Source: Gerris lacustris
Taxonomy: Eukaryota; Arthropoda; Insecta; Hemiptera; Gerridae
Assembly: GCA_951217055.1 (NCBI GenBank)
Contig: OX578284.1
Location: 30,034,187-30,098,186 of the forward strand
Length of the DNA stretch: 64,000 nt
Reading direction: 5' to 3'
Translations under genes and position numbers: made by a program
Notes under the pieces: generated by a model
Told to the model about the DNA's origin: nothing
Databases searched by the model: none
What the model saw: only the letters and a program-made list of their open reading frames with translations
Part shown: positions 32,473 through 44,629 of the stretch, piece by piece
Numbering within the stretch: the stretch's first letter is position 1
Layout: each line of letters begins with the position of its first letter

Positions 32473-33813
32473 CAGCGCCGGCGCTACGCACAGGCGGGGC
32501 AGGCGGCCGCCTGTGGCGGCCAAATTCAGGGGGCGGCCGATGACGCCCTCAGTTTGTTTTATTTTATAAATTGAAAAACAAAATCTATAGTGCAAAACGA
32601 TAATAATGTGCGTAACCCCCGTACTGAGTAGGCAGTTAGAGATGGAACCCTAGTATAATAACACCCTTAGACAATACCTTATCAGGTGCTGTTTTAGTTA
32701 AGTAGCCGAGCTAATCGCATTTCGGGTTGATTCTTGGTTACACCGGTGTTATTTCCTTTTACTGTGGTCTTATATTACTTTGCCTTGTAAGTTTCATCGT
32801 ACACCTATTACCCCAATTGTGAACCACTTCCCGTCATTCAATCTTCCATAAATTTGGCACATAGAAACAACTAAGGTGAAGAATACAGAAACCAAAAAAA
32901 AAAGTTGAAAATAAGATCAGTTTTTAAAAATGGTATTTTTATATTAATTATTTTTATTTCTAAAAAAACATCGGCTGTCTTTGCTAATTATATGAGTACA
33001 TATTATATTTATCTATGTATGTATTTTTCTTTCTCTCGTAACCCTCCTGTCTTTTCCATTATGCCTCATATCTATTTTTTATTTATTCACTTAACTCTTT
33101 TCTTACCCCTTAATAGCTTTTTTTTATACCCTTTCCTTAATTTGTTAATTGTTATAATCTCTCCTAATCCTAATAAAATAAAAATCGGTCCGAGACAAAT
33201 CAGACAAAGTTTTTCATATACGTTCATATACAAAATTAGTTTTAGTAGGTACATTTAAATTATTTTTGAATATTTTCATCAAAATTTAAAAATAACTTAT
33301 CCTCGGCGGGGAATCGATCCTGGCCTCTCTCCGTCCGTGGTAAAAGCTTTTTTCTCAGGAATTTGATTTTTCAAGGGAAAACGGCTTATATCGTTGATTA
33401 GTATTTAAATGGACTACATTTTAGAATTTTTAATCTAAATCGTCAGTACCTTTTTCGAGAAATAATTTTTTCAGAGTTTTTGGGGGGTAGTGGCTCCATA
33501 TTTGGAGCTACAATTTATTTCAAGGTATGATTTTTCTGAACATGTATGCCAAATTTTGTCAAAAGTAGCCCAATAGTTTAGGCTCCAGGCATCTGCACAA
33601 ACGATAGAGAGACATTTTTTAAAACCCGCTTTTTAAGGGATCAGGGGACCTCAAACGTGTAAATTCATCAAAATCACCTGAATACATAAATGCAGGAAAG
33701 CCCCAAAAAACCACAGTCCCCCCCCCCCCTCCCGAGTCAAAAAAATTCCTCTTTCAATAGGGCGGCCAAAAGCAGTCTTGCCTGTGGCGGCCAAAAGTGT
33801 AGCACCGGCGCTG
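32473..33813. mobile_element. hAT-superfamily element, 1.34 kb, perfect 8-bp target duplication
   Basis: TAACTACT at 32465-32472 and 33814-33821 flanks inverted ends CAGCGCCGGCGCTAC and GTAGCACCGGCGCTG. GGCGGCC-type words are repeated near both ends (GCCTGTGGCGGCCAA at about 32508 and 33779). A family A copy is nested at 33185-33675. The 117-codon frame at 32905-33258 runs into that copy and resembles no transposase. Non-autonomous. Confidence 0.9.
33185..33675 (+). mobile_element. Family A copy, type 1, nested in a hAT element, 3' truncated
   Basis: Starts CGGTCCGAGACAAATCAGAC and includes GGCGGGGAATCGATCCTGGC (degraded B-box on the reverse strand), AAGGGAAAACGGCTTATATC, GGGGGGTAGTGGCTCCAT, TATGCCAAATTTTGTCAAAA and CTCCAGGCATCTGCACAAACG. 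It ends near AAATCATCAAAATCACC before the usual terminal block. Confidence 0.75.
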
Positions 33814-34259
33814 TAACTACTTTTATTTTGTTAAATAAAAAATATGTAATACACATTAATATAATTAAAATTTCATGTTATCAAGCATTTGTAAGTACGT
33901 ATTTTATAATATATTTTTAATAGTAGTAGCTGGAAATCTAATCATTTTATTATTACACTTATGTAATTAAAATAATGTTTGTTTTTTTTTTGTAATTTTG
34001 TAGTTGGTTCTCAAATTATTATATATATATAGGTATATTATATTATTGTATATTTTTCTAAGTGTATTTTTTGTTGCAACAGAGCATTTATAAATAAGAA
34101 TTTATCTAATCAGTTTCTTTTGTTTGGAGGTAAATATAGAGTAATAAAATTAGTAATATGATAATAGAACTACAAATGTTTCTAAAGTTTATTAAATTTG
34201 GTTCTAAAGAAGGTTAATTTAGTTGTTTCTGAGATTTATATACTGGTCCGGAATGAACT

Positions 34260-34765
34260 ATTAGACTCAAAAATTAACGCTTTTAACTATTGGGTTAAAT
34301 TCATTAACGCTTTCATCTACTAAAACCAAATATCGGGCTCAAACGCTTTCAACTACCGGAGCCAACTATTAATTAAACATAAATTCTTAACAATTTTAAC
34401 TATCAGAGCGGACTACCGGACTACTAATTAGACTCAAATCCTTCACACTTTCAACTACCAGAACCGTAGAATCAACTATTAATTATTGACTCAAATCCTT
34501 AAATCTTTTAGCTACAACTATGAACTATAGACTCAAATCCTTAACACTTTTATTTAACTACCAGAACCGTAGAATCAACTATTAATTATTGACTCAAATC
34601 CTTAACTCTTTTAGCTACAACTATGAACTATAGACTCAAAACCTTAACACTTTCAACTGCCAGAACCGTAGAATCAACAATTAATTATTGACTCAAATCC
34701 AGAACCAATAATTTATTAGACTTAAATCATTAACACTTTTAACTACTAGAACCAAATATTAATTA
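34260..34765. repeat. Degenerate satellite, period about 50-100 bp
   Basis: Words such as GACTCAAATCCTTAAC, CCAGAACCGTAGAATCAAC and CTACAACTATGAACTATAG recur four to six times in ordered blocks. The best conserved unit is about 103 bp and is made of two diverged halves. Untranslatable in any consistent frame. Confidence 0.75.
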
Positions 34766-34789
34766 AACTCAAGCCATTATAGCTATTAT

Positions 34790-35984
34790 ACACCAAAAAT
34801 CATTAAACCAATCTCCAAAACTAAAGTTTGTCAACCCTTGAAACTAACTGTAGAAAATGATTTTAAAACTATTTAATACTTCCAGCTTTAGTTTATCAGC
34901 TTCAAAAGTATTTGATAGGTTTAACTTCATCATATCTCTTCAAACGATTGTTGCGTTTCAAAATATCTTGTTTCCTATAGAGTAAGTTTTTTAAGCCTAA
35001 TTGCATTAGCTTTGACGAAGATTGACTTTTAACCTTCAGACGAGAAGCAGAGAGCAGAGTGAAATATTCAAAACCTTATAGACTCTTAGTTCATCTGGAG
35101 ACTAAGATAACTGATTCTTCTCTCTACAAATTATTAAAATTTAATTACAAATCCCAAATAAACGACACTGGTTCTTGAGTTCAGGATAATTAAATTTTTA
35201 ATTATTTAAAATCGTTAACATCTTTATTCTTTCGAAATAAAACATGATGTTTTTTATAGGATAAAAAAAATAAATATATTTGTGAGGCTCTCACGCATTA
35301 GAAGTGAAACTTAAGTTCTCGAATGCATTGCTCTCTTTCATTTTTAGTTTTTGACGAATTTATTATTTTAGGATTAAGAAATGGTTATGGGAAATGGGAA
35401 ATTTAATTGAAAAAAAAATATTGCTACGCTAAGGCAACCATATTTATTCCTATTCCAATAAAAATAAATGTTTGTTTTGATTTGCTGGTCTTTAAATAGA
35501 TAAAAACAATTAATCTGTAAAAATGTTACACTTGGACGACTCTCGAATCGCAAACTTCGTTACACGATTTCACTATATGAAAAAATTCACTCTACCGCCG
35601 CCAAAGAAGTTTCACTTCAAAAAAAAAAAAATTGTGCAAAATAAACACTTTTTCATCGATATGTTTTTGTTTAAACTTTTTAAAATTTATAAAACAACAC
35701 TAGTGCTAGTGTTGACTAATGTAATATAATATATGATTTAATAGCGATGCAGGTTAATGTACAATATTATTAAAATAATAATTAAATCAAGGTTATTAAT
35801 TCACTCTATGTATATTAAATTTCAGTTATCATAAAAAAATCAGAAGTGCCAACGTAGGCTGGTGTTCCTTTGTATAATTAGATTTTTTTTTAATCCGGTA
35901 GACTTTAAGAAGACTAAATGAAAGACTAGAGATAAAGATGTGGATCATACAAATGCTCTATTTAATATTATAACAGTGTAAGTG
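34790..35984. other. AT-rich noncoding DNA, nothing recognised
   Basis: No inverted-repeat ends, satellites or supported exons. The 68-codon frame at 35523-35729 is Lys/Phe-rich translation across an A-run. The last 100 bp have a TTCCTTTGTATAATTAG phrase that may be a scrap of the TTCCTTTGTCCC family. Confidence 0.5.

Positions 35985-35986
<2 letters not shown>

Positions 35987-36081
<95 letters not shown>
35987..36081. repeat. (AT)n microsatellite, about 95 bp
   Basis: Uninterrupted alternating AT. It can form cruciforms and its length is probably polymorphic and uncertain in the assembly. Confidence 0.95.
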
Positions 36082-36083
<2 letters not shown>

Positions 36084-37098
36084 TCTACCTCTTTAATTTA
36101 AGCTGCCCGTATAAAAATTAATAAAGATTAAAAGAGAACCCACTTCTCGCATTCACTGTCAGATTTGGGTGGCAAAACATTTTTAAGTTATATTAAATCA
36201 ATTTATTAAAGATAAATCCCTCCTCCTAAATATTATTATGAACAATTTTTAATGTTCACTTTAAATTTTTCAATAAAGTCACACATTTCTGGCGTAAATT
36301 CGAATATTTTATTGAGTTTGTTATTTGTATGTTGTCCTTTTGTCTGTTTATCTCGTCCCATTACCTTTTCTCATACTCATATACATAGTGATACTACTGA
36401 ATTTAAATGTCATAATATCTAATTTAATTAATTTATTATTAAAAACATATTTTAAAAAAGTGTTTAACAGATGCATGTATTCCTCATTGCAGCCGATTTT
36501 CAGCTAAATAATGCATATTTTTATCAATATCTCAAAAACTAAATTTTCCCCTTATTTAGATGGATTTTAATATATTCACAAGTTTGATTTTAATCATTAA
36601 CATAAACATATAGGTTAATTTCGTCACATATAAATATTAATTTACTTAGAAACAGTAAAATTGGAATAGCTTGAAAAAGAACCGTCTTATCTATAATGGA
36701 ATTAGCGTTAGAATTGACGAATTTTTAAATCAAAACGAAATAGAAACGGAAATGAAATGTTAGGGGATTTTTTTAATTGAATAATTGGACAGTGAAATAA
36801 ATAATCATGATTTTTCCGCGATCACTAAAACTAGCTAGTAGTAAAATTTCTTCTCCTTTCAACGTTTTTATTTATTGACCCTCCAGCAATCGCTCACTGT
36901 GAGCGCACCACCGCTTTTTTAGAATACATAGAAACCACACTTAGGAATATTTTATGTTTATTTGTCGGCTTTCTACTTTCTAAGAAGGTCTTTCCCACTT
37001 AATTTATTCGGAAGAAAGTTTGTCATCTTAATTCTCAGGGAGAAATAACCTAATGTTTTTAATCTATGCCCGCAATCTTAGAATAATACTTTATATAT
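36082..37098. other. AT-rich noncoding DNA, nothing recognised
   Basis: A 60-codon hydrophobic frame at 36325-36507 is typical chance translation. No repeat family from elsewhere in the window was recognised. Confidence 0.5.
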
Positions 37099-37099
37099 A

Positions 37100-37550
37100 T
37101 AGAAGGAGGATCACTGATAACATTGAAGCCAACTTTGGTTGAGCCCATAATCCGCGTTCCAAAAATTCATTTTTGAAATTTGTGACGTCATAACTCTAAA
37201 ATGATTTGCCTTCGGTTTTTTAATTTAATTTTTATTAAATTTTAATTATTGATAGTTAGTTATTGTAATATCTTTATTGTATCGTTTATTGTAATATTTT
37301 TATTGTGTTTTATCTTATTTTTAGCTTGAAAAAAAATGACGTCAGAGTGAAGCGTAAACAATAACCAATGGCAGGGTTTGTCTTCTTGATGTTTGTGAGC
37401 GGGCTTTGAATAGTTACTAAAGCATGGCCAACCTTCTCCAGTTTAAATGAAAAAAATGAGTGTTGTTATGTTGGCACCCTAGGCTCAACTTTGTTATAGG
37501 CTCAACCTCTCGGCTTCAGTCTCTTATCAGTAATTGCATGGCTCCTTCTA
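37100..37550. mobile_element. MITE, about 450 bp, TAGAAGGAG inverted ends
   Basis: Left end TAGAAGGAGGATCACTGATA and right end TTATCAGTAA...GGCTCCTTCTA pair as imperfect inverted repeats, extended by GAAGCC / GGCTTC further in. TA lies on both sides. Each half has a TGACGTCA palindrome (37181 and 37337), and TTGAGCCCA / GGCTCAA also pair. The centre is A/T-rich with TTTATTGTAATAT repeats. Probably Tc1/mariner-like by target site. No transposase. Confidence 0.7.
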
Positions 37551-39535
37551 TATTAGTATTATTCTAAGCTGCAATCCAAGTATTGTGTTATAAACAAAAT
37601 ATGTAAACATCAATTTAAGACGTACCCCACATTTTTGTTCTTTCTCCTATAACTATTTCTTTATTATAGGAGATTTATTTAAAAAAGCGACAATATTCAG
37701 TCATTCTCAATCATCTGAAACGCGGTAATGGATTTATTCGAGGAAAATGATTATTATTATTATTCAGCAAGTATTATCAAATAGGAAGCTCTCAAAGCGA
37801 ATCATATTGTTAAAGATTTTTCATAGCGTTAAATTACGATCTGTTTATCTCAGTATTTCTACAAGTTTTTACTGTAGAGAAAGCTATTTTTTTTAATGTG
37901 CTCTTAAAAATAGAAATAGATGTAATAAATATTTTTACTAGACATTCTTGAAATCTCTTGTCTATTTCGGTCTACTTCATATTTTTTTTTTTTTATTTTT
38001 TTTTTAAAAACTGGACTTTCACACAAATGTTCATTTGTGTGAAACTTCTATTATATTATGTGTTAGTGGCTAGTTATTTATTCCTGTAATATGAAAATGG
38101 TGTAGGTTGAGACGTAAATAAAATAATTAACCTCTCGACGAAACAGAGAAAATATTAGAATCCATTTAAACCTAAACCAAGTTAAAAAGAACACAAAACA
38201 TAAAAAAAGAATAAAAAAATAATTTTGCCCGAAAATATCGCAACGATTCTTTTCCAGTAGAAAATTATCAAAACAGTTAAATAGTAGTAGTAATGTATAC
38301 TTTAAAAAATAATATACTTTGTATAATTAAAATACAATAATTACGTTTTAAATAAAAAGAGTTGGTTTAAAATTTAAAATAAAAAACAAAACATAACTGA
38401 AGTGAAGGTTTCATACAGGTTTTTAAAGTGGTTTCGCAAAAAAGTTATTCAAAACCAACTTTTTACGTAGCCGCTGTATTCTTACAGCCATAGATGAATC
38501 CGTACGCGCTGAGATCCGCTAGCTGTGGACCCAACTTAGTTCTGATTCTGATGATGCACGATGAATAGATTGAAAATACTTTCCCTTAAGTTCCATACAG
38601 CATACTGCGTTGAAAGGTCATCTGAAAACTATATCCTTGACAAGAAATCCCATCGCTAAAGTCCTATCCTAATTTTGGCTATCCAATTGTTATATTTTAG
38701 TTGTTTGGTGTTTACATTTACATTTGACCTTCTTCCTTCTGGACAAGCTTCTGTAGTTTGCTTTACTATTCTCTTGTTCTGTGGTAAAACCACTTCAACT
38801 TCAGTTGTCTTTTTACTACAATGCTCATTTATTGCAATGAGGTTGTTTTGACCAAGAAGAAAATGAATATATGTATTAAAAAAATGCATAAGCAAAATTA
38901 AATAATTCACTTTAAAAATAACACTCTAACAAGTTAATTTTAGGTCAATACACATAATTCTTTTGTATAATCAAGTTAAAAGATTCTTATTTCTAACAAA
39001 GTATAAGTAACCACTTATAGATCGTAATTATTTTTTAAGAAAACGTAAGTAGTAAATTCGACGAAACTAAAATAAATTAAATTAAAGAACAACTTACACT
39101 AATTTCTTTTAACACCATAGGAAATTTCCCTCAACTATATGTACAAAATAAAGCTATATGCTTTAAGGCCCGCAGATAATTCTAAAATAGTTGTGACCGA
39201 ACTAAATAGGGGGAAACTACTTTTAAAACTAGAGGGTCGAGGGTCGACGTTTTCTTTAACTTTGCAAATGCTTATTTTTCGTTTAACATAATTGTAGATA
39301 AAATGTTCTGTAATTTATTGATTTCAGATTTCCGATCTTGAGCTGGATATTTAAAACCAGGATGGGTCTAGAAGTCTGTAGTAACATCTTCAACCAAAGT
39401 TTGACTGATCAGGTAATTTGTAATATTTTTAAAAAACCTTATCTAAAACCCGACAAAAAAAGACATAACTAAAGCTATAATCTCCAAAAGAGATGTATAT
39501 TTTTAGTTTGCACTGCTGTAAATATTCAGTGGGAT
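37551..39535. other. AT-rich noncoding DNA, nothing firmly recognised
   Basis: Contains an ATTATT microsatellite near 37750 and T-rich runs near 37981. The stretch at 38460-38560 has GATCCGCTAGCTGTGGACCC, similar to GATCTGCTAGCTGTAACTG near 10613, so a small shared repeat is likely. The 84-codon minus frame at 38910-38656 is not recognised and has no supporting signals. Confidence 0.4.
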
Positions 39536-39539
39536 AGTT

Positions 39540-40450
39540 CGTCATAGTAAAGTTTACTGGTCCATTACTAATCATTAAGGGTTTATCGTTCGTGTTTTAG
39601 CTTAGTGTTTCATCACAGTAGTAGCCGTAGAGCCTTATCGTCAAAAAGCATTTGTTATTCATTCATTCATTTGTTAAGCATTTGTTATTAGCATTGTTAT
39701 TCTTAATTCTTCTACAAGCATTTAGTTCTACACAAAAGAATAAGTTAAGTTTAATGGTCTAATATAATAGACTTGACTCTCTCTTATTTTATTTTATGTT
39801 TTTTCACAGTTGAGTTTAATCTTTAAACTTAACATTAATGGTTATTTATAATTTATTTTTTGTATGATTGTTTATCTCAGTTGATTTTTCTTTCATGGTA
39901 TTATAGTTTAAAAGTAATTTACAGTAAATATTTAATTTGATGGTTCTTCATAGAACTGTTTACTGTTACAAAATTAACAGTTTATTGTGGTTTATCACTA
40001 TCACAGTAGAGCTTTTTATTCATGCTACAATTTAAAGGTTATTCACTGCAATATTTCATCAAAGAACAGTTTACTGTTCGAATATGAACCACTAACATTT
40101 TAGAGTTCATTGTTCGATCTATTGGTTAGTGTTTTATCACATTATAGTTTTCTATTCATGAGAAAAATTTAATGGTTAATAAGGTTAAATTTAGGCTCTC
40201 AAAAAATATACAGTACGTGATTTTTCACCACAGAACAGCTTACACTGCTCTACGATTAAGTGGTTCATCACAGTAGATTTTTAATTGCTCGTGCTTTAGT
40301 TTAGTGGTTCATCACAGTAGATTTTTAATTGCTCGTGCTTTAGTTTAGTGGTTCATCACAGTAGATTTTTAATTGCTCGTGCATTAGTTTAGCGTAGTTC
40401 ATTTTCAGTGCTATGGTTCACTGTTCATGCTAACTACTCCGTTTTAAAAG
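39540..40450 (+). repeat. Diverged satellite built on GGTTCATCACAGTAG
   Basis: Variants of GTTCATCACAGTAG or GTTTCATCACAGTAG recur at about 39607, 39989, 40130, 40263, 40306 and 40350, mixed with TTTACTGTT and CTCGTGCTTTAGTTTAG words. Within it, 40261-40392 is a clean 44-bp tandem repeat with three nearly identical copies, a recent local expansion. Confidence 0.75.
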
Positions 40451-41299
40451 GTTAAATTTAGTTTATTAGTATTTATCAAGTAGGTTTTCAATAAAACATA
40501 TATGTTATCATCGTCAACAAAACTGACAGTCAAATTTTATAGAGCAATTTTTTCCCCTTTACTTGTTTTAATTTGTATTTATTCAAAGTTGTGCTACTAC
40601 AAAGCAGATTTGATTAACACCGAATCGAAGGCTATTAAAACGGAACTATTAATTCGTCAGAAATATAGTTCAATTGAATATAAAGACTCTTCAATATTTG
40701 TTACGTAATCTGTTTGTTTCGAATACACATACTATGTTCCCAACTACAAGCCAGTCATTTCATATTAATTACTTCTCACGCATTTCTAAATGGAGAGAAA
40801 TTTTAATTTACTGTATAATTTAAATTGTCTAGATTCGTAAATTAGTTTAAGTTATTTACTTTTCGCTGGTTATGAATTAATTTTTTTTTACAAATAAGTC
40901 TAATTATCTATTTTAGTTTTAATAAAGCTTTTTTAAAATGAAATCAGGTCAGTTACATTTCTTTTGTAAGAAAGTTAAATGACAAAGAAGTTATTTATAG
41001 AATTATTATTTAAGTTATTTAGAGATAGTCTTAATAATTATTTCTTGTAAAACTGTTGGATAATCTTCAAATCTATTGTTGGCTTTGGATGTTCGATGTA
41101 TAATATAAACACTAAACACTTACTATTACACTATTTTAACTTTCATTTATTTATTTATTACATATAATTTAATGCAGTCATATGGATAGTACGACATGCC
41201 TACCCCATGTCATGCACTAAATATAGTTGTGTATAAGTTGTTTGGAAGGCCAAAGACTTCTACAGAATCTTGAATCGTGAATTTTTATTGTACCTATAA

Positions 41300-41545
41300 T
41301 TTAAATATATTAATAATAACGCACATCATAGGAATAATCAGAGTATTGTCTGACCACAAGAATAGTTACAAATATATAAATAATAACGCACATCTAAGGA
41401 ATAATCAGTGAATTGTCTGACCACAAGAATAATTACAAATTTTATTTTATTTTAATTTAATTTTAATCCATTTGTAATTATTCTTGCGGTCAGACAATAC
41501 ACTGAATATTCCTTAGATGTGCGGTATTTGTAACTACTATATTAA
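41300..41545. repeat. Three-copy repeat: two tandem units and one inverted
   Basis: Unit 1 (about 41311-41372) and unit 2 (about 41379-41439) both read ATAACGCACATC...GGAATAATCAG...TTGTCTGACCACAAGAAT...TTACAAAT. Unit 3 (about 41470-41535) is the reverse complement (ATTATTCTTGCGGTCAGACA, ATTCCTTAGATGTGCG). The inner pair can form a hairpin with about 60-bp arms. Confidence 0.8.
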
Positions 41546-41837
41546 TTATTTAGTATATTCCACTGGCAGCTCGATCTTCTTCTGTATCATTAAACCTCTC
41601 GTAAGAATCAACAATTGCTCCGTTTTTACAATTATTTAACTAATGCTATATGGTTTAAAAATCAACTATAGTTGCTCATGATACGTATCAGTTACAAATG
41701 CGTCCTATCAACGTTGTCTTTTAAGAGAGCAGTACGTTTTAAATCAATAAGTCAATCAAATATACTATATAGTATGTTATCAACAAGATTGAAAGTCAAA
41801 TTCTTATTGCAAGTTTTCCCAATTATCCAAGAGAGCA

Positions 41838-41890
41838 ATTCCCTTGAGAATGATCCCTGAAGTGGGCTCGAAACGTCGGGATTTAAAAAA
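41838..41890 (+). other. CTGAAG...CGAAACGTCGG motif, possible Penelope-type scrap
   Basis: ATCCCTGAAGTGGGCTCGAA followed by ACGTCGGGAT has the CTGAaG...GAAAC order of hammerhead-like cores that I recall from Penelope-like retroelements, and flanking ATCCC / GGGAT can pair. The core departs from the consensus (CTGAAGT, not CTGANGA) and stem III is missing, so it would be inactive. No reverse transcriptase is nearby. Confidence 0.25.
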
Positions 41891-42415
41891 TCTCTTGCGC
41901 GATCTCCTCCGGAAGATCTAGGCATTAGAGTCTGTCCGCGGAAACCGTTGTAGAAATATAGATGAGCTTTATGTTAAACTCAGTTTAATCCTTGGAAATC
42001 AAAGATTAAAATCTGAACTCAGATATGTATACTTTTTTAATTGTTTAATTTTAATTTTGATTTGTTTATTATAATTTAATTTATTATAATTTAATTATAA
42101 TAAGTGTTAATGATATTTCATAGGTTATTTGTAAAAAGAAGTAGTCCAGTGACTACACTTCTTTAGCATTAAATATAGTAAAATATTTATAATACAAGAT
42201 ATCTAGTAATGATAAAATAACTAATGATAAAGTGGATTAATATTACTTATGATAAAAGTTTAGAAATAGATGATAAGATGTAATTGATTTTTTAAAAGTA
42301 ATCATAATGAGGTAACATAATATATTTTAAGATAAGAGATCTCTAGGGCACCTCCTCTTCAAATGTCTTGGCACTTGCTTAGGATAAACTGAGAGGACAG
42401 GAGTTGTACAAGAGG

Positions 42416-43895
42416 CAGTGGCGGATCTAGATCTTGCGGGGCCCTGGGCGAGACAAAATGGCGGGGCCCCCTAGGATAGAGCGGGGATTGCTGATAAATA
42501 ACCATAAACTAACTTAATAATAAACCACTTATAACTTGATCCTATTTTATGGCTATTCCCTTCACTTAGGGCCAGTCAAACGTTTTTGCTCTCAAAATAA
42601 TTCAAAACTTAATTACAATTCTGCTCATGATTTTAATGTAACATATTATTTGAACATAAACCCCATTTGATGATAGTTTTCAACTAATCATCATTTTCTT
42701 TGCAAACGTAATCGAAAAGAAACATTTTTATTATAATAATTAAGCTCTGTTATACTTAACTATTTATTCTTCTCTCATGATATTTTCGGTTTTATATGGT
42801 GTAAATAAAATGTTGTGTTATTTGTGATCAGTGCTATAATTTGAAATCTACACTCGAGCACTTTAAATTTACTCCCAGAATTTATATATTTTCAGCTTAT
42901 AACTTTCCATTTTAGTGCCGAGTTTTTAGTTTAATTTTCAATGAGACATTTTAAGGGGGGTCCGGGGGTTCTCCCCCGGAATTTTTTTTAAATATGACCT
43001 CTCAAAACAGCGTTTTAATGCATCTCTGAGGTGAAGTTTCTCTTTGACATCAATTGGTAAAACTGCACTAATTGGCCCAATTATTTCGTATCTGTCCGAT
43101 ATACTTAGTTTTTTTTTACTATTCCTTTTTACAAGATTTGTCATTTTTACCTATCTCTGTACATTGTCAAACGATTAAGGTTGTGTAGTATCAGGTTGTG
43201 TAGTGTTTCATTTATTTGTTTAAAAAAAAAAACACGGAATGTCACGTTTTATAGGGTAATGATAGAAGGTTATTATTAGGTCAGGGGTCAGGTCAAAAAG
43301 TACTAAACTCAACCTAAACTTACCATAACCTTCCATACTTTTCCCTAAAATTAAAAAAAATTGAATATATCGAGATGCTACAACCGAAATCGTTTTTGTA
43401 ATGTAAAAAGGAATAGTTTGAAAAAAAAAAAAAAAAACGAATTAAATTGGACGTTTAGATATAGGTGGGACACATAATGAAGATTTACCCCACAGAATAT
43501 ATAACAAAATCGTCATCATTTTGAAAAGGGGGAGAGTGAGAAAACACTAGGACGTTAACTCACTTAATTTTATATGGAGTGGGGCCTCGATAGCTATCTT
43601 AAACATAAAAAAATATTAATCTATATTTTATAACTTATTTATTTGACTTTTTTATAGCCAGGGGCCCCGCGAAAAGGTAGTTAGGTATTAGGCTCTTCTA
43701 TGTAAACTAAATTTGACTGAATTTTTTAATTCTAATATTTCATGTTTGTACATGGCACGGGGCCCCGCGGACAATCTTCACTATGAACTACAAATTTGCC
43801 TGTAAAGTATAAGTATTTTATTTTAATTTTCTATGGCGCGGGGCCCTCCAAGGCGCGGGGCCCTGGGCGGTCGCCCCCCCCTGGATCCGCCCCTG
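42416..43895. mobile_element. hAT-superfamily element, 1.48 kb, perfect 8-bp target duplication
   Basis: ACAAGAGG at 42408-42415 and 43896-43903 flanks inverted ends CAGTGGCGGATCTAG and CTGGATCCGCCCCTG. GCGGGGCCC words are repeated at both ends (42438, 42463; 43671, 43759, 43837, 43855). A minus frame at 43144-42938 (start MTNLVKRNSKKKLSIS) is unrecognised and too short for a transposase. Non-autonomous. Confidence 0.9.
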
Positions 43896-43903
43896 ACAAG
43901 AGG

Positions 43904-44620
43904 ATTAGGATTAGGATTGTGGGAGAACTCAGATATAAATAATTTTAAATGTTACACGGGTTTTGCCTTTGTAGTATACTATTTATAAAGGAAACTAGAA
44001 TAAAGGAAAAATTTTACTTTAAACCTAGATTTAAGTGTAGTTAATATTGAACAGAGTTTAAATTGAAATTTTCCTTTATTTTATTAATAATTTTAATTTA
44101 TAAGAGTAATTGTTTTATTTTTTTTACAATCACTATATTATTAAATTATTCCAATTTAAAATGATGGCATGATAAGTTTTTATATAAATATATATTACTT
44201 GCTTATAAGATGCATCATTACATGACATTTACATTACAATAAACAGTAAACGTTTAATGATTAGAGCTAAAAGACCGGTAGGTATATTCAAAACAGTTTA
44301 AACTTCGATACATCTAATATTTTATGACTTCCGTCTGATTGATTTCCGCGTCCTAATACATATTCATATCATGGTACAGTGTACATTAATATCTTTGCGT
44401 TTTGTGATTGTGCTATTAATATTTAGTAGTTATAAATGACACCTAATTACAACTCAGGTGAGGTTGTAAGATCAATTGAACTTCTCTACCTCTTCCTGCC
44501 TAATAAATATTGTATAATATTCAAATATTATTATGATGATAATAAAGCAATTATTATGATAATCGGATGAGTAATTTAAAGATGGAGGGATTAATAAAAA
44601 AATGATTGTGCGCATGCTAA
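43904..44620. other. AT-rich noncoding DNA, nothing recognised
   Basis: Begins with GATTAGGATTAGGATTG, a short triple repeat at the hAT junction. The rest is AT-rich without inverted ends, exons or known repeats. Confidence 0.5.
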
Positions 44621-44629
44621 AGAGAAATG

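Noticed and set aside
32905..33258. 117-codon plus ORF, the longest in the window
   Set aside because: Very rich in Phe, Ile, Tyr and Ser, lies inside a non-autonomous hAT element and runs into a nested family A copy. No transposase features.
42938..43144. A hAT transposase fragment on the minus strand
   Set aside because: The 68-codon frame shows no BED finger, catalytic or dimerisation features and is merely inside a hAT-type shell.
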